In this document: positions 1 through 8,730 of the stretch, one piece after another
Numbering within the stretch: the stretch's first letter is position 1
How the letters are laid out: each line of letters opens with the position of its first letter
Source: JACVRW01 sp963734365
GTDB lineage: Bacteria > Actinomycetota > Thermoleophilia > Solirubrobacterales > Thermoleophilaceae
DNA: 64,000 nucleotides
Assembly (NCBI GenBank): GCA_963734365.1
Contig: CAVTGV010000010.1
Span: 491,324-555,323 of the forward strand
Direction of reading: 5' to 3'
Program-made: the position numbers and the translations under genes
Notes under the pieces: model-generated
What the model saw: the letters and a program-made list of their open reading frames with translations, nothing else
Told to the model about the DNA's origin: nothing
Databases searched by the model: none

Positions 1-820
1 CCGAGATGCGGCGTCGCAGCGGTCCGGCCGCGGGAGGCCTCAGGGCGACTCCGTCGCGGCCGTCGTCGAGCGCGAGTTCAGGCACCAGCGCGACTCCTTG
101 TCCGGCGGCCACCAGAGCGAGAACGACGCGAAAGTCGTTCGTCCGCCCGGCCAGCCGTGGCTCGTAGCCGGCGGCGCGGCAGGCGGTCAGCACTACGCGG
201 TGACAGGCGGTGTCGAGGTACCCCGCCACCCAGCGTTCGTGCTGGAGCTCGCGCAGGTCGACCCTGCGGCCGCGGGCTGCAGGGTGGTCCTTGGGCAGCG
301 CCACCAGCATTTCGTCCTCGAGCAGCGGGCGCAGCGCGATTCCCGGGTCGTCGGGCTGGGGGCTGAAGTCGTATTCGTGCACGATCGCCACGTCGACCTC
401 GCCGAGCTTGAGCGCCGGGCGGGCGTGCTCGGGCTCGAGCTCCTCAAGCACCACCGAGGCCTCCGGATGGGCGCGGCCGAACGCGGCCATGGCCTTCGGC
501 GCAAGGGTGGCCGCTGCCGTAGGGAACGCGGCCAGCCGGACTGTGCCGTGCAGCATGTCGTTGCCCGCCGCGAGCTCCGCCTGGGCGGCCTCCAGCTCGG
601 CCAGCACGGCCTCGGTGCGGAGCACGAGGCGCTGGGCGGTGTCGGTGAGCCGCACACTGCGGCCGTCGCGTTCGAGCAGCTCGGCGCCGCTCTCGCGTTC
701 CAGCGCGGCGAGCTGCTGTGAGATCGCTGGAGGCGTGTACCCGAGCGCGTCCGCAGTGGCGGCGATCGTGCCGCGAGCGGCCAGCTCGCGCAGGATTCGC
801 AGTCGGCGCACCTCGAGCAT
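1..820 (-). CDS. LysR-family transcriptional regulator (3' end outside window)
   Basis: The reading frame opens at the ATG at 820 and stays open to the window edge, giving 273 in-window residues, so the gene is cut at its C-terminus. The N-terminus (MLEVRRLRILRELAARG, then PPAISQQLAALERESG) is a typical LysR winged helix-turn-helix. After residue 95 follows a substrate-binding domain with the usual LAAFPTAAATLAP start and a GRTNDFRVVLALVAAGQGVA segment. It diverges from the EamA exporter gene at 894 with only 73 bp between them, so it probably controls that exporter and itself. The inducer cannot be read from sequence. A close relative in the same arrangement lies at 34185-35117. Confidence 0.93.
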   Translation of the reverse strand, partial: MLEVRRLRILRELAARGTIAATADALGYTPPAISQQLAALERESGAELLERDGRSVRLTDTAQRLVLRTEAVLAELEAAQAELAAGNDMLHGTVRLAAFPTAAATLAPKAMAAFGRAHPEASVVLEELEPEHARPALKLGEVDVAIVHEYDFSPQPDDPGIALRPLLEDEMLVALPKDHPAARGRRVDLRELQHERWVAGYLDTACHRVVLTACRAAGYEPRLAGRTNDFRVVLALVAAGQGVALVPELALDDGRDGVALRPPAAGPLRRRIS

Positions 821-829
821 GCAAAGTTC

Positions 830-872
830 AGCTTACGCTATTCGACAGAAATCATAAATTGAGCTTGCGCTA
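830..872. promoter_or_regulatory. Candidate LysR operator: two direct repeats
   Basis: The intergenic region between the divergent LysR and EamA genes holds AGCTTACGCTA (830-840) and AGCTTGCGCTA (862-872), identical at 10 of 11 positions. Each half is itself an AGC-N4-GCT dyad. Start-to-start spacing is 32 bp, about three helical turns. This fits cooperative binding of a LysR multimer, but the assignment is inference. Confidence 0.45.
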
Positions 873-893
873 GGCGAGTGCGATCTTGGCCGC

Positions 894-1793
894 ATGCCCG
901 TCGCGGCCCTCGCCCTTACCGTGGTCCTTTGGGGCTCCGCCTTCGCGGCGATCCGCGAGGCGGTGGCCGCGCTGGGATGGCAGCACCTGTCGTTCCTGCG
1001 CCTGGCCGCGGCCGCCCTGGCCCTTGGGTGTGTGGCGGTCGTGAGCGGGGCCGGTGGGCCCGCACGACGAGACCTACCGCTGCTGGCGCTGGTGGCCGTG
1101 ACCGGCATGGCTCTCTACCAGGTGTTCCTCAACGCCGGCGAGGTCACCATCGACGCGGCCACCGCGAGTCTGCTCGTCAACGTTTCGCCCATCTTCACCG
1201 CCTTGCTCGCCGTAGCGTTTCTCGGAGAGCGCCTGCGGGCCGGCGGATGGGCCGGCGTGGCGCTCGGCTTCGCGGGCGCCAGTGTGATCGCACTCGGCGC
1301 CGGGGGCGGGATCTCGTTCTCGGCCGGCGCCCTGCTGGTGCTGGCCGCGGCCCTGATGCAGGCGACCTTCTTCGTATCCCAGAAGGCGCTGCTCAGCCGT
1401 CACGACCCGCTCGCGGTCACCGCTTGGGCCATGGTCCTGGGCGCGCTGTTCTGCCTGCCGCTGGCGCCCGGAGTGGGCGCCGCTGTCGCGTCCGCACCCA
1501 CGGGGGCCCTCGCTGCGCTCGCCTTCCTCGCTTTCGGCGCCTCCGCGCTCGGCTTCTTCACGTGGGCGCACGCCTGCGCGCGCTTGGACGTCTCGGTGGC
1601 CGCCGCCGCGTTGTACGCCGTCCCGCCGGTAGCTGCCCTGGTCGCCTGGCTGCTGCTGGGCGAGACGCCCACGGCCACCACGTTCGCCGGCGGGGCGGTG
1701 GCCCTTTCGGGGGTGGCGCTCACGGCACGCTCGCGCGGTCCCGGCAAGGCCCCGGGGCCGCCGGTCAAATCGGCACTACCGAGCCGCGCGTAA
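894..1793 (+). CDS. EamA (DMT superfamily) exporter
   Basis: This 299-residue protein is almost entirely hydrophobic and shows the two repeated five-helix EamA halves of drug/metabolite exporters: the first around residues 1-130 (LWGSAFAAIREAV, SPIFTALLAVAFLGERL) and the second around 145-280 (VPPVAALVAWLLLGETPT). The conserved glutamate ending each half (LGER, LGET) is present. The ATG at 894 is chosen because membrane sequence starts at once. It diverges from a LysR gene and is followed after 2 bp by an ECF sigma factor, so both may share a transcript. The substrate is unknown. Confidence 0.9.
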   Translation: MPVAALALTVVLWGSAFAAIREAVAALGWQHLSFLRLAAAALALGCVAVVSGAGGPARRDLPLLALVAVTGMALYQVFLNAGEVTIDAATASLLVNVSPIFTALLAVAFLGERLRAGGWAGVALGFAGASVIALGAGGGISFSAGALLVLAAALMQATFFVSQKALLSRHDPLAVTAWAMVLGALFCLPLAPGVGAAVASAPTGALAALAFLAFGASALGFFTWAHACARLDVSVAAAALYAVPPVAALVAWLLLGETPTATTFAGGAVALSGVALTARSRGPGKAPGPPVKSALPSRA

Positions 1794-1795
1794 CG

Positions 1796-2311
1796 ATGGA
1801 TCGGCTTCTGGAGTCGGACCGGTTGCCGGGCCATCTCGATCGTCTCAACCGGGCGGCGTGGGCGTTGTGCGGGTCGCGTCACGAGGCGGAGGATCTCGTG
1901 CAGGAGACGATTGCGCGGGTTCTTTCTCGGCCGCGGCGGTTGGGCCGGGGGCAGGAGCTTTCGTATCTGCTTCGTGCCCTGCGCAACGTCTATCTGACGA
2001 GCCTGCGCAGCGCCAGCCGGCGTCCGCGCGGTGTCGAGCTGCCCGCAGACGAGAGCGCGACGATGCGCTCGGCGTGGCCGGAGCCCGACCAGGCGCTCGA
2101 GCATGCGGAATTGCTGGAGGCCATCGAGGGCCTGCCCCGGGAGTTTCGCGAAGCCCTGTTGGCGGTCGACGTTGTCGGGCTCTCCTATCGCGAGGCGGCG
2201 CACGTGCTGGGCACCCGCGAGGGCACGCTCACCACGCGTCTGTTCCGTGGAAGGGAGCGGGTGGCGCGGACGCTGGGAGGCCATCCGGCGACCGCGGTGG
2301 GGAATGAATAG
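1796..2311 (+). CDS. ECF-type RNA polymerase sigma factor
   Basis: A 171-residue sigma-70 family protein of the short extracytoplasmic-function type. Region 2 is seen at residues 14-80 (LNRAAWALCGSRHEAEDLVQETIARVL, the DLVQET core-binding signature) and region 4 at about 108-160 (LPREFREALLAVDVVGLSYREAAHVLG, then GTLTTRLFRGRERV). The ATG two bases after the EamA stop is the natural start and suggests translational coupling. No anti-sigma factor gene with a zinc or membrane domain is adjacent. The next gene, 85 bp on, encodes a secreted metalloprotease that could be its target; that link is inference. Confidence 0.92.
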   Translation: MDRLLESDRLPGHLDRLNRAAWALCGSRHEAEDLVQETIARVLSRPRRLGRGQELSYLLRALRNVYLTSLRSASRRPRGVELPADESATMRSAWPEPDQALEHAELLEAIEGLPREFREALLAVDVVGLSYREAAHVLGTREGTLTTRLFRGRERVARTLGGHPATAVGNE

Positions 2312-2396
2312 GCCTCCACCGGCGTCCGGGTCGGGAAGAAACTCCCCGCCGCGGAGTCCTAGAGGGTTGAACCGATCTCGCTCGTCCGGAGGTTTC

Positions 2397-4133
2397 ATGT
2401 CGCGCTTTGCTCCCATGATTGTCATTGGCGCGCTCTCCGCCATCGTTGTTGGCATCACGCCCGCCGCGTCCCAGGCCGCCGACAGAGAGCCCGGTCAGCA
2501 TTCGGCCGCGCAGGCGTCGGGATGGACGAAGGCGCTCGCCGTTGATCTGTCGCGCGACGAGCTCGGCCTCCCGGCCCGGGCCCAGGCGGGGCGGTTCGCG
2601 CGGGCGGCGCTCGACCGCTACGCAAGGCGGCTCGGACTCTCTCGCTCGTCCGGCCGGCTGCGACTGGCAAGTCAGCTGCGGTTGCCGTCGTCTGCGGGCG
2701 GCCGGGTAATCCGCACGCTGCGTTTCCAGCAGACCGCCGGCGGGTTGCGGGTGCTGTGGAGCCAGATCGACGTCACCATCGCCGACGGCGAGGTGAGCTC
2801 GATCAGCGCAACGGTCGTGCGGGCCAAGGGTCATTCGCTGGTGGGCAAACGCATGGTCAGCCGCGCACGGGCGATGCGCATCGCCCGCCGCGCGGTCCCG
2901 AAGGCCGAAGCGGCGCTGCGGCCGCTGGCGGCCGCCTACGCCGGCACGCCCGGCACCAATCGCACGGCGCGCTGGCGTCGACCGAGGCGCGTGTGGGTGG
3001 TCGAGGTGCAGCCGCCCGCTGCGGCAGGCGATGACGCGTCCGCGGGACTCTGCGTCGTGATCGACGCGCAGGCCGGCAAGGTGATCGCCCGCTGGCCGGG
3101 CCTCGCGGACCGTCCGGACCGAGGCCCCGACGCCCGCAGCGCCAGCCGCGCGCTTCCGGCAAGCGCCGCGTTCGGGCTCGCCCAGCTCGGCCAACACACC
3201 CAGCTGCTGATCGGCGACGCAAAGGACGGGGCAGTCGGTGCGCCGCCGTATGCCCGGTACAGCGTCAGCGGCGATCCACGCGCCGTGGAGTGGCCGCACC
3301 TTCCCGTCCCTCGCGTCCAGGGAGCGGCCCACAACATCCTTCTGGACATGGCCGCCACCAACGCACGCAATATCGCACGCACGATCTGTGACCTGCGCGG
3401 CTACTGCGGCGTCGATGGCGGCTTTCGCGACCGCACCGACACCTACTCGGGCACCGTCACACCGTGGCAGGTCGGCGCGCGGGCGCCGGAAAGCACGAAA
3501 GCCTTCACCGGCATCGGGGTGATTCAGCTCCAAGCGGGCGATGAGATGGGCTTCAATAGCTCCAACGACCTTCTCGCCCACGAGTTCGGCCACCTGATGG
3601 ACGCGAGCTATGCCGGCGACCGTCTCAGCGGGCAGGAGCTCGAGGGCGACTCGGTCGAGGAGGCCCTCGCGGACATGTTCGCCTACGAGTACGACCGCTT
3701 CGACTCCACCCTCGGAGAGGAGCACCAGCTGGGGGCCAGGATCAACTGGGAGGACCCCAGCGAGATCTCCCTCTTCCCCGGCCGCCCCTACCCCGATCAC
3801 ATCCGCGACTACGACCCCACCCCGCCCAACGAGTCGGACGGGAAACCCAGCGAGCACTTCAACTCGACCATCCTCAGCCACGCCTACTACCTGTTCGTGC
3901 AGGCCGTCGGGCACCACAAGGCTGGCCGCGTGCTGCACAACGTGCCTGCGACGCTGAGCCCGAAGCCGACCTTCAGAGAGGTCGCGCGCGGGTTCGTCGG
4001 GCGCGCCGGTGAGATCTACCCGCAGGACGGCCCGGACTCCGGCACCCGCTCCGACATGAGGGAAGCCGCTGAGCATGCCTTCGACCAAGTAGGGATCGGC
4101 ATACGCGACCACCGCGGCGAACAGCCGGGCTGA
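2397..4133 (+). CDS. Secreted thermolysin-like (M4) zinc metallopeptidase
   Basis: A 578-residue preproprotein. Residues 1-27 form a signal peptide. Residues 30-235 resemble the FTP/PepSY propeptide that keeps M4 peptidases inactive. The catalytic domain carries HEFGH at 395-399 (two zinc histidines and catalytic Glu), the third zinc ligand in VEEALADMF (Glu 422), and the transition-state histidine in SEHFNSTIL (His 488), in the same order and spacing style as thermolysin. A GGAGG box six bases before the ATG at 2397 fixes the start. It lies directly downstream of an ECF sigma factor. It probably degrades extracellular protein. Confidence 0.9.
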   Translation: MSRFAPMIVIGALSAIVVGITPAASQAADREPGQHSAAQASGWTKALAVDLSRDELGLPARAQAGRFARAALDRYARRLGLSRSSGRLRLASQLRLPSSAGGRVIRTLRFQQTAGGLRVLWSQIDVTIADGEVSSISATVVRAKGHSLVGKRMVSRARAMRIARRAVPKAEAALRPLAAAYAGTPGTNRTARWRRPRRVWVVEVQPPAAAGDDASAGLCVVIDAQAGKVIARWPGLADRPDRGPDARSASRALPASAAFGLAQLGQHTQLLIGDAKDGAVGAPPYARYSVSGDPRAVEWPHLPVPRVQGAAHNILLDMAATNARNIARTICDLRGYCGVDGGFRDRTDTYSGTVTPWQVGARAPESTKAFTGIGVIQLQAGDEMGFNSSNDLLAHEFGHLMDASYAGDRLSGQELEGDSVEEALADMFAYEYDRFDSTLGEEHQLGARINWEDPSEISLFPGRPYPDHIRDYDPTPPNESDGKPSEHFNSTILSHAYYLFVQAVGHHKAGRVLHNVPATLSPKPTFREVARGFVGRAGEIYPQDGPDSGTRSDMREAAEHAFDQVGIGIRDHRGEQPG

Positions 4134-4156
4134 GGGAGCGCGGGTTTGGCAGTCAG

Positions 4157-4456
4157 TGCGTCAGCGCGCGCCGTCGCGAAGTCCCCGATCGCCACGGGGA
4201 TCCCGTCTCCGCCGGGCTTTGCGCGCAGGCGCGCAACCATGGCGCTCGAGAGATCGATTCCATGCACTTCCACACCCCGCTGCGCGAGCGGGAGCGCGAT
4301 CCGCCCCGTCCCGATACCCAGCTCGAGCGCTGCGCCGTCGTCGGCGAGCGCAGCAAGGAAGTCGACGACCGGCTCGATCGCCGCAGCCTGGAACATCTCG
4401 TCCGACGGGTCGTCGTAGCGGGCCGCGATCTCCTCACCGAAGTGGTCTTCGGGCAT
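4157..4456 (-). pseudogene. Truncated class I SAM-dependent methyltransferase
   Basis: From the ATG at 4456 (or a GTG at 4468 that overlaps the upstream stop as GTGA) the product begins MPEDHFGEEIAARYDD and shows the SAM-binding motif ALELGIGTGRIALPLAQRG (about residues 43-61) and the acidic motif II HGIDLSSAMV. Homology runs to about residue 98 (IGDFATARA) and then stops; the frame continues to 4016 only as nonsense antisense to the end of the M4 protease gene. Full-length relatives are about 240 residues, so at least half the enzyme, including the end of the SAM fold and the substrate region, is missing. A 3' deletion ending beside the protease stop codon is the simplest explanation. Confidence 0.75.
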
Positions 4457-4464
4457 TTGGCGCC

Positions 4465-5034
4465 TCACTCTTGGGGCTCGCCCGCGGAGGACTCGCTTCC
4501 TCTCACACCGTGGGCTTCGAGCACGGCGGCCAGCTCGCCGACAAGACGCTCTTCCACCGGCATGTCCACCGCCTCAGATTCGACCGTGTGCTGATAGTGG
4601 GGAAAGTTGCTCTGTCCCCAACCTCGAAGCTCACTGTTGAGGCGGAGGTAGCTGCCCTCGATCGTCAGGACCAGCCCCGGCTCGTAGCGACGTGGCTTCT
4701 CGAAGTCCTCTCGGTCGACCGGGCGCACTACCCACCCCGTCGCCGAGCGCCTGCGTTGGAAGGCCGACTCCTTCTGGATCGGCGTCCGCTCGGTCCCGGG
4801 ATTGCCCGCAGCGTGCATCGCCGCAAGGAAGTTCGCGGTCGCGGCCGCACAGCGCTCGCTCAGCGGGCGCGTCTCCACTGAGCTCGCCCCCGGCTCCCGG
4901 TTGCCTTCGCGCTCCCACTCGGCCCGCGTAGGCAGCCGCTCGACTGACCTCAGGCTGCGCCCACAGGCCTGGCAGAAGATCCCCTCCCCTGGCCTGTCTC
5001 CGCAGAACGGACATACGCGCGCATCCGCACTCAT
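4465..5034 (-). CDS. Zinc-ribbon protein of unknown function
   Basis: A 189-residue soluble protein. Residues 8-24 contain two CxxC knuckles (CPFCG and CQACG) that would bind one zinc ion as a rubredoxin-type ribbon. The rest has no motif I know. Its stop codon overlaps the possible GTG start of the truncated methyltransferase, so the two were probably one operon. A role in nucleic-acid or protein binding is possible but not shown. Confidence 0.7.
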   Translation of the reverse strand: MSADARVCPFCGDRPGEGIFCQACGRSLRSVERLPTRAEWEREGNREPGASSVETRPLSERCAAATANFLAAMHAAGNPGTERTPIQKESAFQRRRSATGWVVRPVDREDFEKPRRYEPGLVLTIEGSYLRLNSELRGWGQSNFPHYQHTVESEAVDMPVEERLVGELAAVLEAHGVRGSESSAGEPQE

Positions 5035-5072
5035 TGGCCGCGGATGCTACGGACGCTCGGTGCGTCTGCCAC

Positions 5073-6311
5073 TCAGGCGCCGAGCAGGGCCGCCTCCGCC
5101 TCCACGCCGTCGGCCATCGCCTGAACGTCGTCGAGGACCTCAGGGTCGGCGCAGAAGCCGAAGCCGAGGAGGCCGCCCACGGACACCACGGCGATCCGCA
5201 GAGCGTGACGCTCGGCGATCTCCGCGATCGAGTGCACGGACGTCACCGGCGCGCCCAGGACCGATACCGGTTCCCTGGGCCCCGGTACGTTCGAGACGTT
5301 GAGGGCGAACTGGCGCGGGCTCGCCTGCACGCGTGTCGCGAACGCGCGCAGGCGAGGCGACACGGTGCCCAGCTCCTGCAGGAGTTCGTCCATCGTCTCG
5401 GCGTCGTGCTCGGCCTTGCGCAGGGCCGTCTCGGCCTTGACGGCGCGCAGGCGCGTGGCCGGATCGGGTTCGTCCAGGGGTAGCGAGACACAGAAGAACG
5501 AGTCGCGGTTGCCGGCCTCGTCATCGTGGTGAAGGCTCACCGGGACCTTCACGCGGAGGGCGCCGAGCGATCCGTGGTGCGCGGCAAGCCAGCGGCGCAG
5601 GGCGCCGGCCACGACGGTCAGCACGGCGTCGTTGACCGTCGCGCCGCACGCCGCCTTGGCGTTGTCGTGGAGCGGCGCGAGCCGGATGCGAGCGAACGCC
5701 ACCTGGCGGCGCGTGCCGATGGCCCCGTCGAAGGGTGACCCCGCCCGCGCGCGCGAGAGCTCGCGCTGGACGAACCCGGCGAGGTGGCGCCGGCGGCGCG
5801 CATCGTCGGAGGCGTGATGGGCGGCGCGGGCGGGCCGCCCGCCGCCGGCCGCCTCGTCCCAGAGGACGCCGCGAGCGAAGCGCATGGCCGCCGTGCCGTC
5901 GGCGAGCGCGTGGTGGATGCGCCAGACGAGCGCGTACCCCGACCGCAGCGGCACCACATCCATCTGCCATAGCGGCCGCCGGCGGTCGAGGCGCCGCTCG
6001 AAGAGCCGCGCCACCTCGACCCTCAGGCCGGCGCGGTCGAGGGGCGGCGCGCTGCTCGGACCACGGCTCACGTGGCTCGTGAGCTCGAAGTCGGGATCGG
6101 GGATCCAGGCCGGTTCAGCCTCCGATCCGCCGAGCCGCCAGGTGAGCTGGGGCACGTCGGCGATCCGCGCGGCGACGTGGGCCCGAAGCGCATCCACGTC
6201 CGGATCCCCGGCCTCGACCAGTACGACCTTGCAGGTGTGCCCGGCGATCGTCGGCCCCTCGAGGTCGAGGATTGCCCGATCCTCCGGCGCGAGTGGGATC
6301 GCGCGTGCCAT
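5073..6311 (-). CDS. WS/DGAT-family O-acyltransferase
   Basis: A 412-residue member of the wax ester synthase / acyl-CoA:diacylglycerol acyltransferase family, which esterifies fatty acyl-CoA to alcohols or diacylglycerol for storage lipid. The catalytic HHxxxDG motif is seen as HHALADG at residues 133-139. The family's C-terminal landmarks are present (FALNVSNVPGPREPV and the GGLLGFGFCADPE region). Length is slightly below the usual 440-480 residues. The ATG at 6311 gives the normal family N-terminus (PLAPEDRAILDLE). It diverges from an MFS gene. Whether it makes wax esters or triacylglycerol cannot be told. Confidence 0.9.
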   Translation of the reverse strand: MARAIPLAPEDRAILDLEGPTIAGHTCKVVLVEAGDPDVDALRAHVAARIADVPQLTWRLGGSEAEPAWIPDPDFELTSHVSRGPSSAPPLDRAGLRVEVARLFERRLDRRRPLWQMDVVPLRSGYALVWRIHHALADGTAAMRFARGVLWDEAAGGGRPARAAHHASDDARRRRHLAGFVQRELSRARAGSPFDGAIGTRRQVAFARIRLAPLHDNAKAACGATVNDAVLTVVAGALRRWLAAHHGSLGALRVKVPVSLHHDDEAGNRDSFFCVSLPLDEPDPATRLRAVKAETALRKAEHDAETMDELLQELGTVSPRLRAFATRVQASPRQFALNVSNVPGPREPVSVLGAPVTSVHSIAEIAERHALRIAVVSVGGLLGFGFCADPEVLDDVQAMADGVEAEAALLGA

Positions 6312-6313
6312 GG

Positions 6314-7930
6314 GTGCCGACGGTACGGCCTGCGCGCGGCAGGTGCAACGCGCAGATCCGCCTAGCGCAGAGGTACGGTGCGCTGATCGAGTTCCCGCAC
6401 CACCTCCACCACCTGCCGTTCGAGGGCGACGCGCCGCACGCGAAGCGGCAGCAGGGCCTGCTGGTCGTCTGCGGAGCGATGTTCATCAGCGCGATCGACA
6501 TGACGATCGTCAACGTCGCCCTGCCGGACATCTCGGAGGACCTGAACGCGGGGATCGGCGAGCTCCAGTGGGTGCTCGACGGCTTCCTGGTCGCGCTCGC
6601 CGGTCTGCTGCTACTCGGCAGCGGGCTGGCCGACCGCTTCGGCCGCAAGCGAGTGTTCCTGGCCGGCATGGCGGGCTTCGGCGTCGCCTCGTGCCTGTGC
6701 GCGATCGCTCCCAACCCGGTCGCTCTGATCGGCGCGCGCGCGCTGATGGGCGCGGCGGCCGCGTGCGTGCTGCCGCCGGCCCTGTCGCTGATCGCGGTCA
6801 TGTTCCCGCCCGAGGAGCGTCCGAAGGCGCTCGGCGTGTGGGCGGCGGTCGCGGGCGTGGGGCTGGTGCTGGGGCCGATGCTGGGCGGCGTGCTCGTCAA
6901 GGAGGTCGGCTGGCAGGCGGTGTTCCTGGTGAACGTGCCGGTCGTGATCCTGGTCGTGCCGGCGGGCCGGGCGGTGCTGCCCGAGTCGACGCGGCCGGGC
7001 ACCCCGCCCATCGACGTGGTCGGGGTCGTGCTGTCGATCCTGGCGCTCGGCGGCGTGGTGTTCGCGTTGATCGAGGGGCCCGACGCGGGCTGGAGCAGCC
7101 CCGGAGTGATCGCCTCAGGCGTGATCGGGGTGTGCGCCGGCGTGGGCTTCGTACGAGTCGAGCTGCGCCGGCGTGAGCCGCTCTTCGACGTGCGCGCGCT
7201 GGCCCGGCCCGTGGTGGCCGCGGGCGCGGCCGCCATCCTGAGCGTCTACATCTCCTTCCTCGGGTCGATGTTCCTGCTCCCGCAGTACCTCCAATACGTG
7301 CAGGACCGCTCTGTCCTCGAGGCCGGGCTGCTGCTCACCCCGCTGGGGGTCGGCGCGGCGGTGGGAGCCCGCTACAACGCGCCCCTGTTCGCGGCGCTGG
7401 GGGCGCGCCTGGTCATGTCGGTCGGCCTCGTGCTGCTGGCCGCGTCGACGGCGCTGTTCATGCTGCTCGGCAGGGGCTCCGGGGTGGCCCTCGTGCTGAT
7501 TGGGACGGCTCTGATCGGTGGGCTGATCGCGGTCGTCGTTGCGCCTGCGACCGCGGTGATCATGAACGACCTCGGCGAGGCCAAGGCGGGCGACGGCGGT
7601 GCGATCAACCAGCTTGCCCGTCAGGTCGGCGGCGCGCTCGGGGTGGCGATCATCGGCACTGTCTTCGCCGCCGTCTACACGGACCAGATCGACGCGAAGC
7701 TGGCCCGACTCACGGCGGTGCGCCGCGAGCGTGCGACCGAGTCGATCGAGGAGGCGCAGGACGTGGCGCGGGAGGTCGGCCGCCCGCTGCGCGAGCTCGT
7801 GCTGACACGGTCAGACGACGCCTTCGACCTGGCCGCCCGCACCGGCTTCGGTGTCTGCGTCGGCGTGCTCCTGCTCGCAGCCGTCGTGGCGGCGCTGGCG
7901 CTGCCGTCCGGGGCGCCTGGCGACGCCTGA
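6314..7930 (+). CDS. MFS transporter, DHA2 (EmrB/QacA) family
   Basis: A drug:proton antiporter-type protein. Transmembrane segment 1 with motif D1 is at GAMFISAIDMTIVNVALPDI, motif A follows as GLADRFGRKRVFLAG, and motif C is at GVGLVLGPMLGG. Length (about 538 residues) fits the 14-helix DHA2 group. The start is uncertain: the first in-frame ATG (6479) falls inside helix 1 and would cut it, upstream options are GTG codons at 6293, 6305 and 6314 or a CTG at 6383, and none has a clear ribosome site. I use the GTG at 6314, which does not overlap the divergent acyltransferase. The substrate is unknown. Confidence 0.88.
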   Translation: MPTVRPARGRCNAQIRLAQRYGALIEFPHHLHHLPFEGDAPHAKRQQGLLVVCGAMFISAIDMTIVNVALPDISEDLNAGIGELQWVLDGFLVALAGLLLLGSGLADRFGRKRVFLAGMAGFGVASCLCAIAPNPVALIGARALMGAAAACVLPPALSLIAVMFPPEERPKALGVWAAVAGVGLVLGPMLGGVLVKEVGWQAVFLVNVPVVILVVPAGRAVLPESTRPGTPPIDVVGVVLSILALGGVVFALIEGPDAGWSSPGVIASGVIGVCAGVGFVRVELRRREPLFDVRALARPVVAAGAAAILSVYISFLGSMFLLPQYLQYVQDRSVLEAGLLLTPLGVGAAVGARYNAPLFAALGARLVMSVGLVLLAASTALFMLLGRGSGVALVLIGTALIGGLIAVVVAPATAVIMNDLGEAKAGDGGAINQLARQVGGALGVAIIGTVFAAVYTDQIDAKLARLTAVRRERATESIEEAQDVAREVGRPLRELVLTRSDDAFDLAARTGFGVCVGVLLLAAVVAALALPSGAPGDA

Positions 7931-7961
7931 AGCCGGGACTGTCGCGAGCGACCGCCATGGC

Positions 7962-8699
7962 TCAGCGGTTGTGGTTGACGACTTCGACGTTGTGCCCGTC
8001 GGGGTCCAGGACGAACGCGCCGTAGTAGCCCGGGTGGTAGACGGCGCGCTCGCCGGGACCGCCGTGGTCCTCGTAGCCCGCGGCGAGCGCGGCGGCGTGG
8101 AACGCCTGCACGGTCGCGTCGTCCTGCGCCGGGAACGCGAGGTGGACGTGCTCCGTGAGCGGCCGCTCGTCGTCGATCAGCGAGAAGCTGAAGTTCTCGC
8201 CGACCACCTGGACGCGGTGCGGCTCGTCCACACCAATCCGCAGCCCGGCGTGCGGGGCGATCGTCGTGTAGAAGCGCTTGGACGCGGCGGGGTCGCGGAC
8301 GCGCAGCCAGAGGTGGTCGACCTGGCCGTCGGGGACCGGGTCATCGCGTTCGGTGTGCACCGCCTCCGCGCTGTTGCCGTCCGGGTCGAGCAGGAAGCCG
8401 CCGTAGTAGTCCGGGCCGTAGACCGCGCGCGGGCCGGGCGCGCCGTCGCCGCGGTAGCCCGCGTCGACGCCCGCCTGCCAGAAGGCGTCCACGGCCTCTC
8501 GGGACGGCGCACGGAAGCCCACGTGCAGGCCGCGGGTCACGGGGTGCTCGCCGTCCGTCGGACCGATGTCCCAGTCGTCCCACTCGACGAGCTCGGCGTC
8601 CGCGTGACTCGGCTCGGCGCCCAGCACGGAGAGGACGGTGCGGTAGAAGCGCTCGGACGCGGCGAGGTCCGCGACGGCGATTCCGACGTGATCGAACAC
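7962..8699 (-). CDS. Two-domain VOC (glyoxalase/dioxygenase fold) protein
   Basis: From the GTG at 8699 (VFDHVGIAVADLAASERFY) the product is 245 residues and holds two VOC modules in tandem, residues about 1-128 and 130-245. Each ends in the typical GGFLLDPDGNSAEAV or GAFVLDPDGHNVEVV strand. Upstream codons in the same frame are not protein-like, so the long form is rejected. Such proteins act as metal-dependent lyases, dioxygenases or resistance proteins; which applies here is not clear. It lies 31 bp downstream of the XRE regulator in the same direction and may be cotranscribed with it. Confidence 0.88.
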   Translation of the reverse strand: MFDHVGIAVADLAASERFYRTVLSVLGAEPSHADAELVEWDDWDIGPTDGEHPVTRGLHVGFRAPSREAVDAFWQAGVDAGYRGDGAPGPRAVYGPDYYGGFLLDPDGNSAEAVHTERDDPVPDGQVDHLWLRVRDPAASKRFYTTIAPHAGLRIGVDEPHRVQVVGENFSFSLIDDERPLTEHVHLAFPAQDDATVQAFHAAALAAGYEDHGGPGERAVYHPGYYGAFVLDPDGHNVEVVNHNR

Positions 8700-8730
8700 C
8701 CCGCCGAGGCTACCGTTTGACGGCGCATGC

